A DNA stretch of 64,000 bases from Neorhizobium alkalisoli (GCF_007829835.1 NZ_VIWP01000004.1:1-64000); one strand, 5' to 3'. Numbered from the stretch's first letter, positions 7,525 to 17,415 are shown. Numbers and translations: made by a program. Notes: generated by a model from the letters alone, not told the origin.

Positions 7525-8658
7525 ATGAGAAGATTGTCTTACGCAGCCTTCGCCCTCGCCTTTGCCGCCCTGCCGGTCAAGGCCGAAGAGCTGACCGTCG
7601 CAACCGCCGGCGACCAGAACATGGTCGACTACATCAACCAGTATCTCGGCCCGCTTTTCGAGAAGGCCTATCCGGGCAACACGGTCCGCGCCGTCGGCAC
7701 CGGCCCCGGCGATGCCGGTTCGCAGAAGATTCTCGAGCGTTTCGATGCCCAGTCGGCTGCAAAGTCCGACAAGTGGGATATCGACGTTGCCGTCGTCCAC
7801 GAAAAGTTCGTCGGCCCGATGGTCACCAAGAACTATCTCGACAAGTACCGTTCGGACATCGACACCGGCAAGCTTGTCACCCGCGACAATGCCAAGATGG
7901 CGCTCGGCACCGATGTCGACGGTTACGTCATGCCGATGTTCAACAGCCAGACCGCGATTGCCTACAATCCGGATCTCGTTCCGAACCCGCCGAAGTCCTA
8001 TGCTGAGCTGGTTGAATGGGCCAAGGCTCATCCGAAGCAGTTCGGTTATAACGGCATCAAGGGCGGCGCTTCCGGCGTATCCTTCGTCATGGGTTGGATC
8101 TATGCCTTCGGCGGCGGCGATGCCAACATGCTGATGAACGGCCCCTTCAAGGAAGAAGAGACCAAGAAGTGGGATGCGGCCTTCAAGAGCCTCGCCGACT
8201 TCACCAAGAACGCGACGCTGACCCCCGGCAATGCCGGCACGCTTGACCTTCTCGCCCGCGGCGAAATCGCCATGGGTCCGGTCTGGGTCGACATGTTCTA
8301 TTCCTGGAAGGCCAGCGGCCAGCTGCCGCCGAGCATGAAGCTCGTCCTGCCGGCTCCGGGCATGCCTGGCCAGCCGATGCACTATGTCATGCCGGAAAAG
8401 ACCGCCCATAAGGACCTGGCTGAAAAGTTCATCGCTTTTGCGACCAGCCCGAAGATCCAGGCCGAAGGCATCGTCAAGCGCTTCAACTGGTATCCGGGTA
8501 TCGACGCCACCAACGTCAAGCCGGAACTCGACGACGCCACCTGGAACAAGCTCTTCGTCGATATCTCGCCGGCTGATCTTGCCTCCAAGGGCAAGCCTTT
8601 CCCGATCGCACCTTACAACAACGCGATCCTCGAAGCCTACGAGAAGTCGGTAAAGTAA
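7525..8658 (+). CDS. ABC transporter periplasmic binding protein, PotD/YnjB-like
   Basis: A 377-residue secreted protein. Signal peptide is residues 1-20, with VKA-EE as the likely cleavage site, followed by a type 2 periplasmic binding fold (LTVATAGDQNMVDYI at the mature N terminus). ATG 7525 has GGAG 7-8 bases upstream and begins directly with the signal peptide, so it is preferred over ATG 7492. A strong hairpin follows the stop (8677-8702), as is common after binding-protein genes. The fold family is clear and the ligand is not; an organophosphorus ligand would agree with the PhoB-box-like site upstream. Confidence 0.85.
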   Translation: MRRLSYAAFALAFAALPVKAEELTVATAGDQNMVDYINQYLGPLFEKAYPGNTVRAVGTGPGDAGSQKILERFDAQSAAKSDKWDIDVAVVHEKFVGPMVTKNYLDKYRSDIDTGKLVTRDNAKMALGTDVDGYVMPMFNSQTAIAYNPDLVPNPPKSYAELVEWAKAHPKQFGYNGIKGGASGVSFVMGWIYAFGGGDANMLMNGPFKEEETKKWDAAFKSLADFTKNATLTPGNAGTLDLLARGEIAMGPVWVDMFYSWKASGQLPPSMKLVLPAPGMPGQPMHYVMPEKTAHKDLAEKFIAFATSPKIQAEGIVKRFNWYPGIDATNVKPELDDATWNKLFVDISPADLASKGKPFPIAPYNNAILEAYEKSVK

Positions 8659-8676
8659 CCGCCATCCGGAAATCCA

Positions 8677-8702
8677 GCTCCCCGGATCCGTTTCCGGGGA
8701 GC
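8677..8702 (+). terminator. Intercistronic hairpin (attenuator) after the binding-protein gene
   Basis: GCTCCCCGG (8677-8685), an 8-base loop, CCGGGGAGC (8694-8702), then a weak CTCTTTCT tract. The permease genes continue 26 bases later. Such a stem would protect or partly terminate the upstream mRNA and give more binding protein than permease. Confidence 0.65.
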
Positions 8703-8727
8703 CTCTTTCTCATTTGATTGGTCGACT

Positions 8728-9549
8728 ATGTCCGGACGTTTTCTGGGTCTTCTGCTGGTGCTGCCGGCACTGGCAGTGATTGCCTTCCTCTTCATCCTGC
8801 CGCTCGTCATGTCGGCGGTCGGCGCCTTCCAGGTGGAGGGTGCTTTCGGTTGGGGCAATTTCGAAAAGACCTTTGACCTTTATACCAAGGACATCATCTT
8901 CAGCGTGGTGATCATTGCGATCTCGACGGCGCTGATCGGCCTTCTGTCGATTGCGATCGGCGGTTATCTGACCCTCGGTGAACATCCCGTTGCCGTCGCC
9001 ATCCTGCGCTGGCTCTATCGCTGGCCTATGTTCATTCCCTTCATCGTCGTCGGCCAGGTCCTGCGTACCTTCCTGTCCAAAAGCGGGATGATGAACAATG
9101 TCGCCATCAATCTCGGACTGATTGCGCCGATCGATGCGACGAGCTTTCTCGACTGGCGCGGCATCGTCATCGCCTTCGTCTGGAAGCAGACACCCTTTGT
9201 CGCCCTGCTGGTTGCCGGCGCCATGGCATCGCTCAACCGTGATACGATCGAGGCAGCCCGCAATCTCGGCGCATCGCGCCTGCGGGTGCTGATCGAGATC
9301 GTCGTGCCGCAGGTGAAGATGACGCTGACTGTCGGGCTTATCCTTTCTTTCGTGACGATGATGTCGGTTCTTTCGGTACCGCTGATGATCAATGCCCAGA
9401 CGCCGACCATGCTGACCGCCGACATCGCCTTCCGGGTCAATTCCTACGGTGACTACGGTGTCGCCAATGCGCTCGGTCTGATCTCGCTGGTACTCGCCTC
9501 TTCCGTCGCCTGGATTTATCTGCGCGCCAGCCTGAAGGAGCGCGCATGA
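8728..9549 (+). CDS. ABC transporter permease, PotB-like
   Basis: A 273-residue membrane protein with about six transmembrane helices, the first at residues 8-30. The EAA loop is visible as IEAARNLGASRLR near residues 173-185. It follows the binding-protein gene and overlaps the next permease by four bases (9546-9549), so the two permeases are probably co-translated. The length is usual for the PotB/FbpB class of permeases. Confidence 0.88.
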   Translation: MSGRFLGLLLVLPALAVIAFLFILPLVMSAVGAFQVEGAFGWGNFEKTFDLYTKDIIFSVVIIAISTALIGLLSIAIGGYLTLGEHPVAVAILRWLYRWPMFIPFIVVGQVLRTFLSKSGMMNNVAINLGLIAPIDATSFLDWRGIVIAFVWKQTPFVALLVAGAMASLNRDTIEAARNLGASRLRVLIEIVVPQVKMTLTVGLILSFVTMMSVLSVPLMINAQTPTMLTADIAFRVNSYGDYGVANALGLISLVLASSVAWIYLRASLKERA

Positions 9550-10382
9550 TGCGGAATATCTCTTTTGGCGGCGGTGCCTGGTCCACCCTCTGGTGGATCC
9601 CGCGTGGCATCATCTTCGGGCTTCTCGCCTTTTTCATCTTCGGCCCGCTCTTCAATCTCGTGCTCTGGACGGTCGCCGAAAAATGGTACTTTCCCCATAG
9701 CCTGCCGCTTCAATACGGCTTCAGCTATTGGGAGAAGGTTTTCGCTCCACGCGGAGGCGCGATTGAATCGCTGACCAATTCGCTGATTGTCGCGGTCCTG
9801 ACGGTCGTGGTGTCCCTGCTTCTGGCAATCCCCACCGGCTACGCGCTGGCGCGGCTGAAACTGCCGTTCCGCAGCCTCATCCTGCTTGCCTTTCTCATTC
9901 CGCAGGCCTTTCCGAATTTGACGGTCTACGTCAACATTGCCCGCATATTCTATGAGATCGGCCTCAATGGCACGGTGCCCGGTGTAGTCCTTGTCCACGT
10001 CTCGCACGGCCTCGTTTATGCCGTCTGGATCGCCACTGCCGCCTTTTCGGCGGTCGATCCGGAACTCGAACAGGCTGCCCGCAATATCGGCGCCGCACCG
10101 ATGCGCGCCTTTTTCGACGTCACGCTGCCTCTTGCCGCACCCGGCCTGATGGCAAGCGCCATCTTCGTTTTCCTCGAAAGCCTGGATGAATTCACGGGCA
10201 GCTATTTCGTCGGCGCGCCGGACGTCAACATGCTGCCGCTGCTGCTTTATACCGCCGGTTCCGGCGGCAATTATCAGATCGCATCGATCACTGCCCTCTT
10301 GCTGCTTGTTCCATCGCTGATTTTCATGATGGTGGTGGAACGGTTCCTGAAGGCCGACGTCCTTTCCAAGGTAGGGCATTGA
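9546..10382 (+). CDS. ABC transporter permease, PotC-like
   Basis: A 278-residue permease. The first membrane helix is at about residues 15-38 and the EAA loop appears as LEQAARNIGAAPMR near residues 175-188. It overlaps the previous permease by four bases and ends four bases before the LacI regulator gene, so the whole set is one transcription unit. Confidence 0.88.
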   Translation: MMRNISFGGGAWSTLWWIPRGIIFGLLAFFIFGPLFNLVLWTVAEKWYFPHSLPLQYGFSYWEKVFAPRGGAIESLTNSLIVAVLTVVVSLLLAIPTGYALARLKLPFRSLILLAFLIPQAFPNLTVYVNIARIFYEIGLNGTVPGVVLVHVSHGLVYAVWIATAAFSAVDPELEQAARNIGAAPMRAFFDVTLPLAAPGLMASAIFVFLESLDEFTGSYFVGAPDVNMLPLLLYTAGSGGNYQIASITALLLLVPSLIFMMVVERFLKADVLSKVGH

Positions 10383-10386
10383 GGCC

Positions 10387-11400
10387 ATGAAAGACGAAAA
10401 GAGAATGCGCTTCGTCAGTGCCGAACAGGTGGCGCAGTTGGCCGGCGTGTCGCGATCGGCGGTGTCTCGCACATTCACGCCCGGAGCCAGTGTTTCCGCA
10501 GCAACGCGCGAGAAGGTTTTGCGCGCAGCTGAAGAACTCGGCTACCACGTCAACGATCTTGCCCGTGGCGTGCTGGCCAACCAGAGCCGCCTGGTCGGCA
10601 TCGTCGCTACCAAGCCGGAACTCGGCTTTCGCGCCCACCTCATCGCGGCGCTCACCAAGGCGCTGATTGCCCGCGGCAGCATTCCGATCCTGATCAATAC
10701 CGGACAGACGGAAGAGGAATTGCTGGCGGCGCAGAAAATGCTGATCGGTCACCGTGCCGAAGCGACGATCATCATTTCCGGGTCGCCGCCGGCAAGCTTT
10801 TTCGAGCTTGCGCAACGCAATGGCCAGCCGCTTGTCGTCATCGGTCGTTCAGAAACCGAGGCTGACCATGTGAGCGCCGGAAATTCGGAAGCATCGGGCA
10901 GGGCAGCCGAACTGTTCCTCGCTGCCGGCTGTCGTCGGCTGGCGGTTGTCGGCTCGAAATCCGGCACACCAAGCATTGCCGAAAGGGAGAATGCCTTCCT
11001 GGCAGCTGCAAAGGCCGGAGGCGCAGAAACCATGGCTGTGCGCGGGCCTGAATCGGATTACGATGGTGGGCTCATCGCAGCACGGGATCTTTTCGCGGGC
11101 GGGGAAAAGCCGGATGCGATCTTCTGCGCCAATGATCTTCTTGCCTTCGGCGTCATGGATTTCATTCGCCGGGAAACGGAACTGCGTATCCCTGAAGATA
11201 TCGGCCTCATCGGTTTCGATGACGTCCCGGAGGCTTCCTGGCTCAGCTACGAGTTGACGACCTTCCGCCAGGATCCTGGCATCATGGCCGCGCGCGCTGT
11301 CCAGCTGCTAGAACATCGGCTGCAAAATCCCGATGCAGCGCGCGGTTACGAGCGCGTCGTGCCGGAACTGGTCACGCGCAAAAGCTTCGTTCCCCGTTGA
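10387..11400 (+). CDS. LacI/GalR-family transcriptional regulator
   Basis: A 337-residue regulator. Residues 10-60 hold the LacI helix-turn-helix (SAEQVAQLAGVSRSAVSRTF) and hinge helix (LARGVLANQS). The rest is a periplasmic-binding-like effector domain with the usual GLIGFDDVPEASW near the end. It is the last gene of the transporter operon, so it probably controls that operon in response to its solute. A perfect palindrome at 6317-6332 is a candidate operator. The start at 10387 is preceded by a close GAGG; ATG 10405 is an alternative. Confidence 0.9.
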   Translation: MKDEKRMRFVSAEQVAQLAGVSRSAVSRTFTPGASVSAATREKVLRAAEELGYHVNDLARGVLANQSRLVGIVATKPELGFRAHLIAALTKALIARGSIPILINTGQTEEELLAAQKMLIGHRAEATIIISGSPPASFFELAQRNGQPLVVIGRSETEADHVSAGNSEASGRAAELFLAAGCRRLAVVGSKSGTPSIAERENAFLAAAKAGGAETMAVRGPESDYDGGLIAARDLFAGGEKPDAIFCANDLLAFGVMDFIRRETELRIPEDIGLIGFDDVPEASWLSYELTTFRQDPGIMAARAVQLLEHRLQNPDAARGYERVVPELVTRKSFVPR

Positions 11401-11404
11401 GCCT

Positions 11405-13588
11405 TTACGCCACGCTATTGCGCCGTCTGCCTTCGAGCAGGTCGAGAACCGAATTGGCCGCGTCCAGAAGGTTGGTGCCCGGCCCGAATACGGCCGAGAC
11501 GCCGTTCTGCAGCAGGTAATCATAATCCTGCCGGGGAATGACCCCACCGACCACGACGATGACGTTATCTGCCTTCCTTTGCTTCAACGCCTCGACAAGC
11601 AGTGGCGCCAGCGTCTTGTGGCCTGCAGCCAGTGAGGACATGCCGACCACCTGTACCTTTTCCCGGACGGCAAGTTCCGCCGCCTCGTCCGGTGTCTGGA
11701 ACAGGGGCCCGGCCAGAACCTCGAAACCGATATCGCCAAAGGCCGAAGCAATCACTTTTGCTCCGCGATCATGACCGTCCTGGCCAAGCTTGGCGATCAT
11801 GATTTTGGGCTTGCCCGAAACCTTGCCGTAATCCGCAAGCCGGGTCACGATCGTTTTATATTCCGGGTCGCCCTCATAAGCCGCACCGTAGATATCGTTC
11901 ACCACTTCCGGCTCGGCGGAATGGTCACCGAAAGCCTGCCGCATCGCATCGGAAATTTCGCCGACCGTTGCCCGCGCCCGTGCCGCTTCGATTGCCAGTT
12001 CCAGCAGGTTTCCTTCGCCGCTCTCGGCCGCCCGTTCGATGACGGCAAGGGTTGCCGAAACACGCTGCTGATCACGGGTCCGGCGAACCTCCTGCAATCG
12101 CTTGATCTGGGCATTGCGCACGGCAGTATTGTCGATCGCGAGGATATCGATCGGCTCCTCGTTTTCCAGCCGGTATTTGTTGACGCCGACGATGATTTCC
12201 GCGCCACGATCGAGCTTGGCTTGGCGCAGCGTCGCGGCCTCCTCGATCATCCGTTTCGGCAGTCCGTCCGCCACGGCCTTGGTCATGCCACCAAGGCTCT
12301 CGACCTCCTCGATCAGTGCCCAGGCCTTGTCCGCCAGTTCGGCGGTCAGGCTCTCGACATAATAGGAGCCTGCCAGCGGATCGACGACCTTGGTGACACC
12401 GGTTTCGTGCTGGAGGATAAGCTGCGTATTGCGGGCAATGCGCGCCGAAAAATCCGTCGGCAGAGCCATGGCTTCGTCAAGCGCGTTGGTGTGCAGCGAC
12501 TGTGTGCCGCCGAGCACTGCGGACAATGCTTCATAAGCCGTGCGGATGACATTGTTATAGGGGTCCTGCTCGGCGAGAGACACGCCGGATGTCTGGCAAT
12601 GGGTGCGCAGCATCAGCGAGCCTGGCTTTTGCGGCTTGAACTCCTCCATGATCCGCGACCACAGGATCCGGGCAGCCCGCAACTTGGCCGCTTCCATGAA
12701 GAAGTTCATGCCGATTGCGAAAAAGAAGGAAAGGCGGCCTGCGAAGTCGTCGACATTAAGCCCCTTGGCCAGTGCCGCCCGCACATATTCCCGCCCGTCG
12801 GCAAGCGTGAAGGCCAGTTCCTGAACCAGTGTCGCACCCGCTTCCTGCATATGATAGCCGGATATGGAAATCGAATTGAAACGCGGCATTTCCTTCGCCG
12901 TGTATTCGATAATGTCGGCGACGATCCGCATCGAGGGTTCGGGCGGATAGATATAGGTGTTGCGGACCATGAACTCCTTGAGGATGTCGTTCTGGATCGT
13001 GCCCGACAATTCTGCGCGCGAACAGCCCTGTTCCTCGCCAGCGACGATGAAGGAAGCGAGGATCGGAATCACGGCACCGTTCATCGTCATCGAGACCGAC
13101 ATGTCCTTGAGCGGAATGCCGTCGAACAGGATCTTCATGTCCTCGACGCTGTCGATCGCCACGCCCGCCTTGCCGACATCGCCTTCGACGCGCGGATGGT
13201 CGCTGTCATAACCGCGATGGGTGGCGAGATCGAAGGCGACGGACAATCCCTTCTGGCCGGCAGCGAGGTTGCGCCGGTAGAACGCGTTCGATTCCTGCGC
13301 GGTCGAAAACCCCGCATATTGCCGTATGGTCCAGGGTCTGCCGGCATACATGGTCGCGCGCGGCCCGCGCATGAAAGGCTTTATCCCAGGAAGGGATTCC
13401 AGATGATCCAGGCCCTGAAGATCTTCGGATGTATAAAGCGGCTTGATATCGATGCCTTCAGCCGTGTGCCAGACAAGCGTGTCCGGCGAAGCCTTCAGCT
13501 CCTTTTGCGCAAGGGCCTGCCATTCCTCCAAACCCTTGTTGCCGGAATTCTGACCCGGATCGAGACCTTTCGAGCTGCTGTCCGACAC
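11405..13588 (-). CDS. bhbA: Methylmalonyl-CoA mutase
   Basis: A 727-residue single-chain mutase that converts (R)-methylmalonyl-CoA to succinyl-CoA with adenosylcobalamin. The N-terminal TIM-barrel domain is complete. The cobalamin domain carries DGHDRG at about 604-609, with H606 as the cobalt ligand, followed by the SSLAAGH and VVGGVIP loops. The GTG start at 13588 follows GAGGAGG at 6 bases, so I prefer it to the TTG at 13606. It converges with the LacI gene (4 bases apart). Together with pccA and pccB on the same strand it completes propionyl-CoA use; the epimerase is not in the window. The family is known as bhbA in Sinorhizobium. Confidence 0.95.
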   Translation of the reverse strand: MSDSSSKGLDPGQNSGNKGLEEWQALAQKELKASPDTLVWHTAEGIDIKPLYTSEDLQGLDHLESLPGIKPFMRGPRATMYAGRPWTIRQYAGFSTAQESNAFYRRNLAAGQKGLSVAFDLATHRGYDSDHPRVEGDVGKAGVAIDSVEDMKILFDGIPLKDMSVSMTMNGAVIPILASFIVAGEEQGCSRAELSGTIQNDILKEFMVRNTYIYPPEPSMRIVADIIEYTAKEMPRFNSISISGYHMQEAGATLVQELAFTLADGREYVRAALAKGLNVDDFAGRLSFFFAIGMNFFMEAAKLRAARILWSRIMEEFKPQKPGSLMLRTHCQTSGVSLAEQDPYNNVIRTAYEALSAVLGGTQSLHTNALDEAMALPTDFSARIARNTQLILQHETGVTKVVDPLAGSYYVESLTAELADKAWALIEEVESLGGMTKAVADGLPKRMIEEAATLRQAKLDRGAEIIVGVNKYRLENEEPIDILAIDNTAVRNAQIKRLQEVRRTRDQQRVSATLAVIERAAESGEGNLLELAIEAARARATVGEISDAMRQAFGDHSAEPEVVNDIYGAAYEGDPEYKTIVTRLADYGKVSGKPKIMIAKLGQDGHDRGAKVIASAFGDIGFEVLAGPLFQTPDEAAELAVREKVQVVGMSSLAAGHKTLAPLLVEALKQRKADNVIVVVGGVIPRQDYDYLLQNGVSAVFGPGTNLLDAANSVLDLLEGRRRNSVA

Positions 13589-13725
13589 CGATTTCCTCCT
13601 CGACAAGCGGTTTCGTATGCACGCGCCAATGGCGTATAGCCATCAATATAGAACGCGGATCAGAGGCTGAAAGCCAGGTTCCGCATTTAGTTCCTGCCAA
13701 TGCCAGCCTTGTGAGGCAAAGGCTC

Positions 13726-14385
13726 TTAACTCGCGCTGGGCGTCTGCCATTGCCTGAGCGCGCTCGCCCCGCTTTCGCTGAGGCCATAGACGCCCTTGTC
13801 GATCCGCTCGAACCAGCCGTAATAGTTGTTGAGCAGGATCTGACCGGCGGTCGGTACGCTCGGCTTCAGGTCACGCGGCCGCAGCGGACCGTCAGCGAGA
13901 GCCGCTGCACAGGCGAGTGCCTGCTGGCGGTATGCAGTCATGATCGGCACTTTTGTCGATCCGCCAAGCGCGGGATCGCCTTGCCGCTTGCGGTGTTCCT
14001 TGATCAGCCGCGTACGTCGCTTCGGGTTCGTGCGAGGCATGGGCGAAACGGAACTGACGAGGATGCTGACCTCGCCGGAATCGGACACTCCCAGCATGCC
14101 GATCCCGAGCCGTCGGCAGAGATCGCGATAACGTTTGTCGGCCTCGCGTCCCCTGCCTTTGGCGGAGACGCGGGCGGCGATCCACACTTCATCCGCCGCT
14201 GCCGCGCGATCCACCGCCTGCAGAATGAGCTCAAGATTGAAACTCAGCTTCAATTCGCAGACGACCATGACAGTCGGGTCGCCATCGCTAAGGCCAAGGA
14301 TGTCGCAGCCGCCGATTTCGCCTTTGACCGCGTAGCCGGCGGCCTCGAGGAACTGTTTGACGGGAAGATAGAGTGAGGTTTCCAT
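13726..14385 (-). CDS. DUF2161 family protein (PD-(D/E)XK-like nuclease fold)
   Basis: A 219-residue protein of the DUF2161 family. The N-terminal half has a nuclease-fold pattern: a D in GGCDILGL near residue 28, then E-x-K in CELKLSF near residues 44-47. The C-terminal half (from about residue 150) looks like a winged-helix segment ending in YYGWFERIDKGVYGLS. It lies between bhbA and pccA on the same strand. The family's role is not known. No toxin or restriction partner is seen next to it. Confidence 0.75.
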   Translation of the reverse strand: METSLYLPVKQFLEAAGYAVKGEIGGCDILGLSDGDPTVMVVCELKLSFNLELILQAVDRAAAADEVWIAARVSAKGRGREADKRYRDLCRRLGIGMLGVSDSGEVSILVSSVSPMPRTNPKRRTRLIKEHRKRQGDPALGGSTKVPIMTAYRQQALACAAALADGPLRPRDLKPSVPTAGQILLNNYYGWFERIDKGVYGLSESGASALRQWQTPSAS

Positions 14386-14463
14386 GAATGCCTGAAATCA
14401 GCGATTGGCCGGGCCGAACACGCCCTTGCGAGCATGTCCGATCCATGAGCCACTGTCGCCAGC

Positions 14464-16497
14464 CTATTCGAACTCGATGATCAGTTCGTCAACGGCAAGG
14501 CTCTGGCCGGCCGAAGCCGCAACATTCTTCACCACGCCCTGCCTTTCGGCCTTGAGGATGTTTTCCATCTTCATAGCTTCGACCGTGGCCAGCGTCTGGC
14601 CGGCTTCGACCCTGTCTCCGACATTGACCGTGATGCTGGTGATGACGCCCGGCATCGGGCAGAGCAGCATTTTCGACGTGTCGGGTGGAAGCTTGATCGG
14701 CATCAGGCGGGCAAGCTCCGCCACCCGCGGAGAGCGGACGCGGGCGCTCACATCCATGCCGCGACAGCGCAGCCGGATGGCGGTGCCGACGAGGTTGACC
14801 TTGACGCTCATCGACTCGCCGCCAATCTTGAAATTCGCCAATGTCTGGCCGGGTAGCCAGCCGCTTGCGGCAGAGACGGCCGTGCTGTCGGCAAAGCGTA
14901 TCGTCGCTCCATCCGGCCCTGTATCGAGGCTGACGGTTTGCTCCAGAATGTCCGAACCCGTTCCGCCCAACGTCACGACCCAATCCCTTCCAAGAACCCG
15001 CCGGTGATTGCCGATCGTGCCGGAAATCTGCACCGCACGTTCCTGGACGGCTTGGTTGACCAGAGCCGCGATCGCGGCGAGTTTTCGTGCGGCTTCGTTA
15101 CTGGGATGCACGCCGGAAAAACCGTCCGGAAATTCTTCCGCAATGAAGGCCGTCGTGATCTTTCCGGAACGGAAACGATCATGCTCCATGACCGCCGAGA
15201 GAAAGGGCAGGTTGTGGCCGATGCCATCGACTTCGAAACCATCCAGCGCCGACGCCATCGCATCGATCGCCGCCAGCCGTGCAGATGAACCGGCACCCGG
15301 CGCCCAGGCGCAGAGCTTTGCGATCATCGGATCGTAATACATCGAGATCTCGCCGCCTTCGAAGACGCCGGTATCGTTGCGGACGATCGTGCCGTCCGGC
15401 TGCTTGCCTTCGGCCGGCGGCCGATAGCGCGAAAGTCTTCCGATCGACGGCAGGAAATTGCGATAGGGATCCTCGGCGTAAAGCCGGCTTTCGATCGCCC
15501 AGCCATCGAGCTTCACATCGTCCTGACCGAAGGTGAGTTTCTCGCCGGCGGCAACTCGGATCATCTGTTCGACAAGGTCGATGCCGGTGACGAGTTCGGT
15601 CACCGGATGCTCCACCTGCAGGCGGGTATTCATCTCGAGAAAATAGAAATTCCGGTTGCCGTCTACGATGAACTCGACCGTACCGGCTGAAAAATAGCCA
15701 ACGGCTTTGGCAAGCGAGACCGCCTGTTCACCCATGGCCTTGCGGGTCGCTTCATTCAGGAAAGGCGAGGGGGCTTCCTCGATGACCTTCTGGTTCCGCC
15801 TTTGGATCGAGCATTCCCGTTCGCCGAGATAAAGAGTGTTTCCGTGCTGGTCGCCCAGCACCTGGATCTCGATATGGCGTGGCTGGTCAACGAATTTCTC
15901 GATGAAGATGCGGTCGTCGCCAAACGCGCTTTTCGCCTCGTTCCGCGACGATTGAAAACCCTCGCGTGCTTCCTGCTCATTCCAGGCAATTCGCATGCCC
16001 TTGCCGCCGCCGCCGGCCGAAGCCTTGATCATCACGGGATAACCGATCGAAGCGGAGATTTTCACCGCTTCATCGGCATCCTCGATCAGGCCCATATGAC
16101 CGGGCACGGTGGAGACACCGGCATCGGCGGCGATCTTCTTCGAGGTGATCTTGTCACCCATCGCTTCGATCGCTTTGACCGGTGGTCCGATAAAGGCAAC
16201 GCCTGCCTTTTCGAGCGCTGCCGCAAAGGCCGCGTTTTCGGAGAGAAAACCATAACCGGGATGCACCGCATCGGCGCCGGTCTTCCTGATCGCCTCAAGA
16301 ATCTTCTCGATGACGATATAGGACTGGTTCGATGGCGCAGGGCCGATATGCACCGCCTCGTCGGCCATTTTTACATGCAGGGCGTCGCGATCGACATCCG
16401 AATAAACGGCGACGGTGGCGATACCCATGCTCTTCGCTGTGCGAATGACCCGGCAGGCGATTTCGCCGCGATTGGCGATGAGGATTTTCTTGAACAT
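14464..16497 (-). CDS. pccA: Propionyl-CoA carboxylase, biotin carboxylase/carrier subunit
   Basis: A 677-residue subunit that carboxylates biotin and carries it to the PccB subunit. It begins with the biotin carboxylase signature KKILIANRGEIACRV at residues 3-17, has an ATP-grasp glycine loop (ASAGGGGKGMR) and the FIEKFVDQPRHIEIQ block, and ends in a biotinyl domain with EAMKMEN. K643 is the biotinylation site. The start at 16497 begins exactly at the conserved family N terminus. A DUF2442 gene ends 11 bases upstream. It forms the propionyl-CoA to methylmalonyl-CoA step with pccB at 18796-20328. Confidence 0.95.
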   Translation of the reverse strand: MFKKILIANRGEIACRVIRTAKSMGIATVAVYSDVDRDALHVKMADEAVHIGPAPSNQSYIVIEKILEAIRKTGADAVHPGYGFLSENAAFAAALEKAGVAFIGPPVKAIEAMGDKITSKKIAADAGVSTVPGHMGLIEDADEAVKISASIGYPVMIKASAGGGGKGMRIAWNEQEAREGFQSSRNEAKSAFGDDRIFIEKFVDQPRHIEIQVLGDQHGNTLYLGERECSIQRRNQKVIEEAPSPFLNEATRKAMGEQAVSLAKAVGYFSAGTVEFIVDGNRNFYFLEMNTRLQVEHPVTELVTGIDLVEQMIRVAAGEKLTFGQDDVKLDGWAIESRLYAEDPYRNFLPSIGRLSRYRPPAEGKQPDGTIVRNDTGVFEGGEISMYYDPMIAKLCAWAPGAGSSARLAAIDAMASALDGFEVDGIGHNLPFLSAVMEHDRFRSGKITTAFIAEEFPDGFSGVHPSNEAARKLAAIAALVNQAVQERAVQISGTIGNHRRVLGRDWVVTLGGTGSDILEQTVSLDTGPDGATIRFADSTAVSAASGWLPGQTLANFKIGGESMSVKVNLVGTAIRLRCRGMDVSARVRSPRVAELARLMPIKLPPDTSKMLLCPMPGVITSITVNVGDRVEAGQTLATVEAMKMENILKAERQGVVKNVAASAGQSLAVDELIIEFE

Positions 16498-16508
16498 GCT
16501 TTTGCCGA

Positions 16509-16793
16509 TCACTCCGCCGCTTCCGCCGGCGGCGTGGCGCCGGGTGCCGTACCGCCGACAATCAATGCCTTGGCGCTGATATACTCGTCGATCTCTTCCC
16601 ATCCGACCGCATCACCGAATGGCAGGATTTTCCACCCATCTCGGTCAGCAGGTGATGCGGCCTGCAAGCGGGGATACCACCAGAGCGGCGCGGTAATCGT
16701 ACGGCCATCTACCATGATGAAAACAATGGAGTTCTCGGAAACGCTTACATCCGAAATCTGCAGGTTTCGATCATCAATGTCCAAAATGGTCAT
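16509..16793 (-). CDS. DUF2442 family protein (partner of DUF4160)
   Basis: A 94-residue protein. It starts MTILDIDDR and contains DGRTITAPLWWYPRL near residues 30-45, typical of DUF2442 proteins, then the EIDEYISAKALI end. It overlaps the upstream DUF4160 gene by 20 bases. DUF4160-DUF2442 pairs occur together widely and are suspected toxin-antitoxin-like modules, but I know of no proven biochemical role to cite. The end of this gene lies 11 bases from pccA, so the pair may share its transcript. Confidence 0.8.
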   Translation of the reverse strand: MTILDIDDRNLQISDVSVSENSIVFIMVDGRTITAPLWWYPRLQAASPADRDGWKILPFGDAVGWEEIDEYISAKALIVGGTAPGATPPAEAAE

Positions 16794-17016
16794 GCCATGC
16801 CTCCTCGAAACCTTCCCTGTGATCCTCAACCACCTTGAGGATAGCATTCACCTCATGAGGCGCGAAGCCAGCATTGCGCGCCACGCTGGAATCCTTCAGC
16901 CAGACCTTCAACTGCTTTTCGTCCTTCAGGATATGGACATGTGGTGGCTCGCCAATCTCCTTGGAATAAAAGAGGAAGCGGTGGCCTTTCCACAAAAGCA
17001 GCGTCGGCATTGGCAC
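16774..17016 (-). CDS. DUF4160 family protein
   Basis: An 80-residue protein with the DUF4160 pattern: FYSKEIGEPPHVHI near residues 16-29 and a C-terminal AILKVVEDHREGFEEAW. The HVH next to PP is the most conserved part of the family. It overlaps the DUF2442 gene by 20 bases, so they are translationally linked. The start could be ATG 17016 or the second Met two codons later. A toxin-antitoxin role is only suggested by the pairing. Confidence 0.8.
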   Translation of the reverse strand: MPMPTLLLWKGHRFLFYSKEIGEPPHVHILKDEKQLKVWLKDSSVARNAGFAPHEVNAILKVVEDHREGFEEAWHDHFGH

Positions 17017-17051
17017 TTCCTCCTTGGTGCTTTGCCTAAAACCTCGGATAT

Positions 17052-17411
17052 CTACTCGAACGCCTGCGGAAAATTCTTGCGGGCGAGCGGCTCGTTGAGC
17101 TTCAGCAACGCCTCATAGGAGGCGGGATCGAACGCCCGCTCCGCCGGCAGGATTTCGCGCCCGAACAGGCGGCACAGACGCTCACCGTCAAGGTTTCCGC
17201 GCTGGAACGGTTCGGTGCCGAAATATTGCCAGATGGCCTGAACGAAACCGATATCGGCAAAGGCGATCGACTTGTCCATGGTCGGGTGGCGCTTCCAGGC
17301 GCTCAGCGCCGTCACCTTCGGGTTTGCCCGGCGCAACGTATATTGCCACTGGGTGCCGAGCAGGCCCGCCGGAAAACCGCGGTGTTTTGGCATTTCTGGG
17401 GTCTTGGCCAT
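17052..17411 (-). CDS. Conserved hypothetical protein, paralogue A of a tandem pair
   Basis: A 119-residue protein of unknown function, clearly related to the product of the next gene upstream (17416-17793). Shared blocks are KHRGFP at residues 9-14, TLRRAN at 25-30, FGTEPFQRGNLD near 64-75, RLFGREILPAE near 81-91 and FDPASYEALL near 94-103. There is no signal peptide or membrane segment. The frame is open further upstream, but ATG 17411 aligns with the paralogue's start. The two genes are 4 bases apart and probably arose by tandem duplication. Confidence 0.7.
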   Translation of the reverse strand: MAKTPEMPKHRGFPAGLLGTQWQYTLRRANPKVTALSAWKRHPTMDKSIAFADIGFVQAIWQYFGTEPFQRGNLDGERLCRLFGREILPAERAFDPASYEALLKLNEPLARKNFPQAFE

Positions 17412-17415
17412 GCGT

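Noticed and set aside
11771..13639. 622-codon frame antisense to bhbA
   Set aside because: Shadow of methylmalonyl-CoA mutase; no start or domain support.
13726..14385. DUF2161 gene as a restriction or phage-defence nuclease
   Set aside because: The fold suggests a nuclease-like core, but no methylase, helicase or other defence gene is adjacent, so no defence role is claimed.
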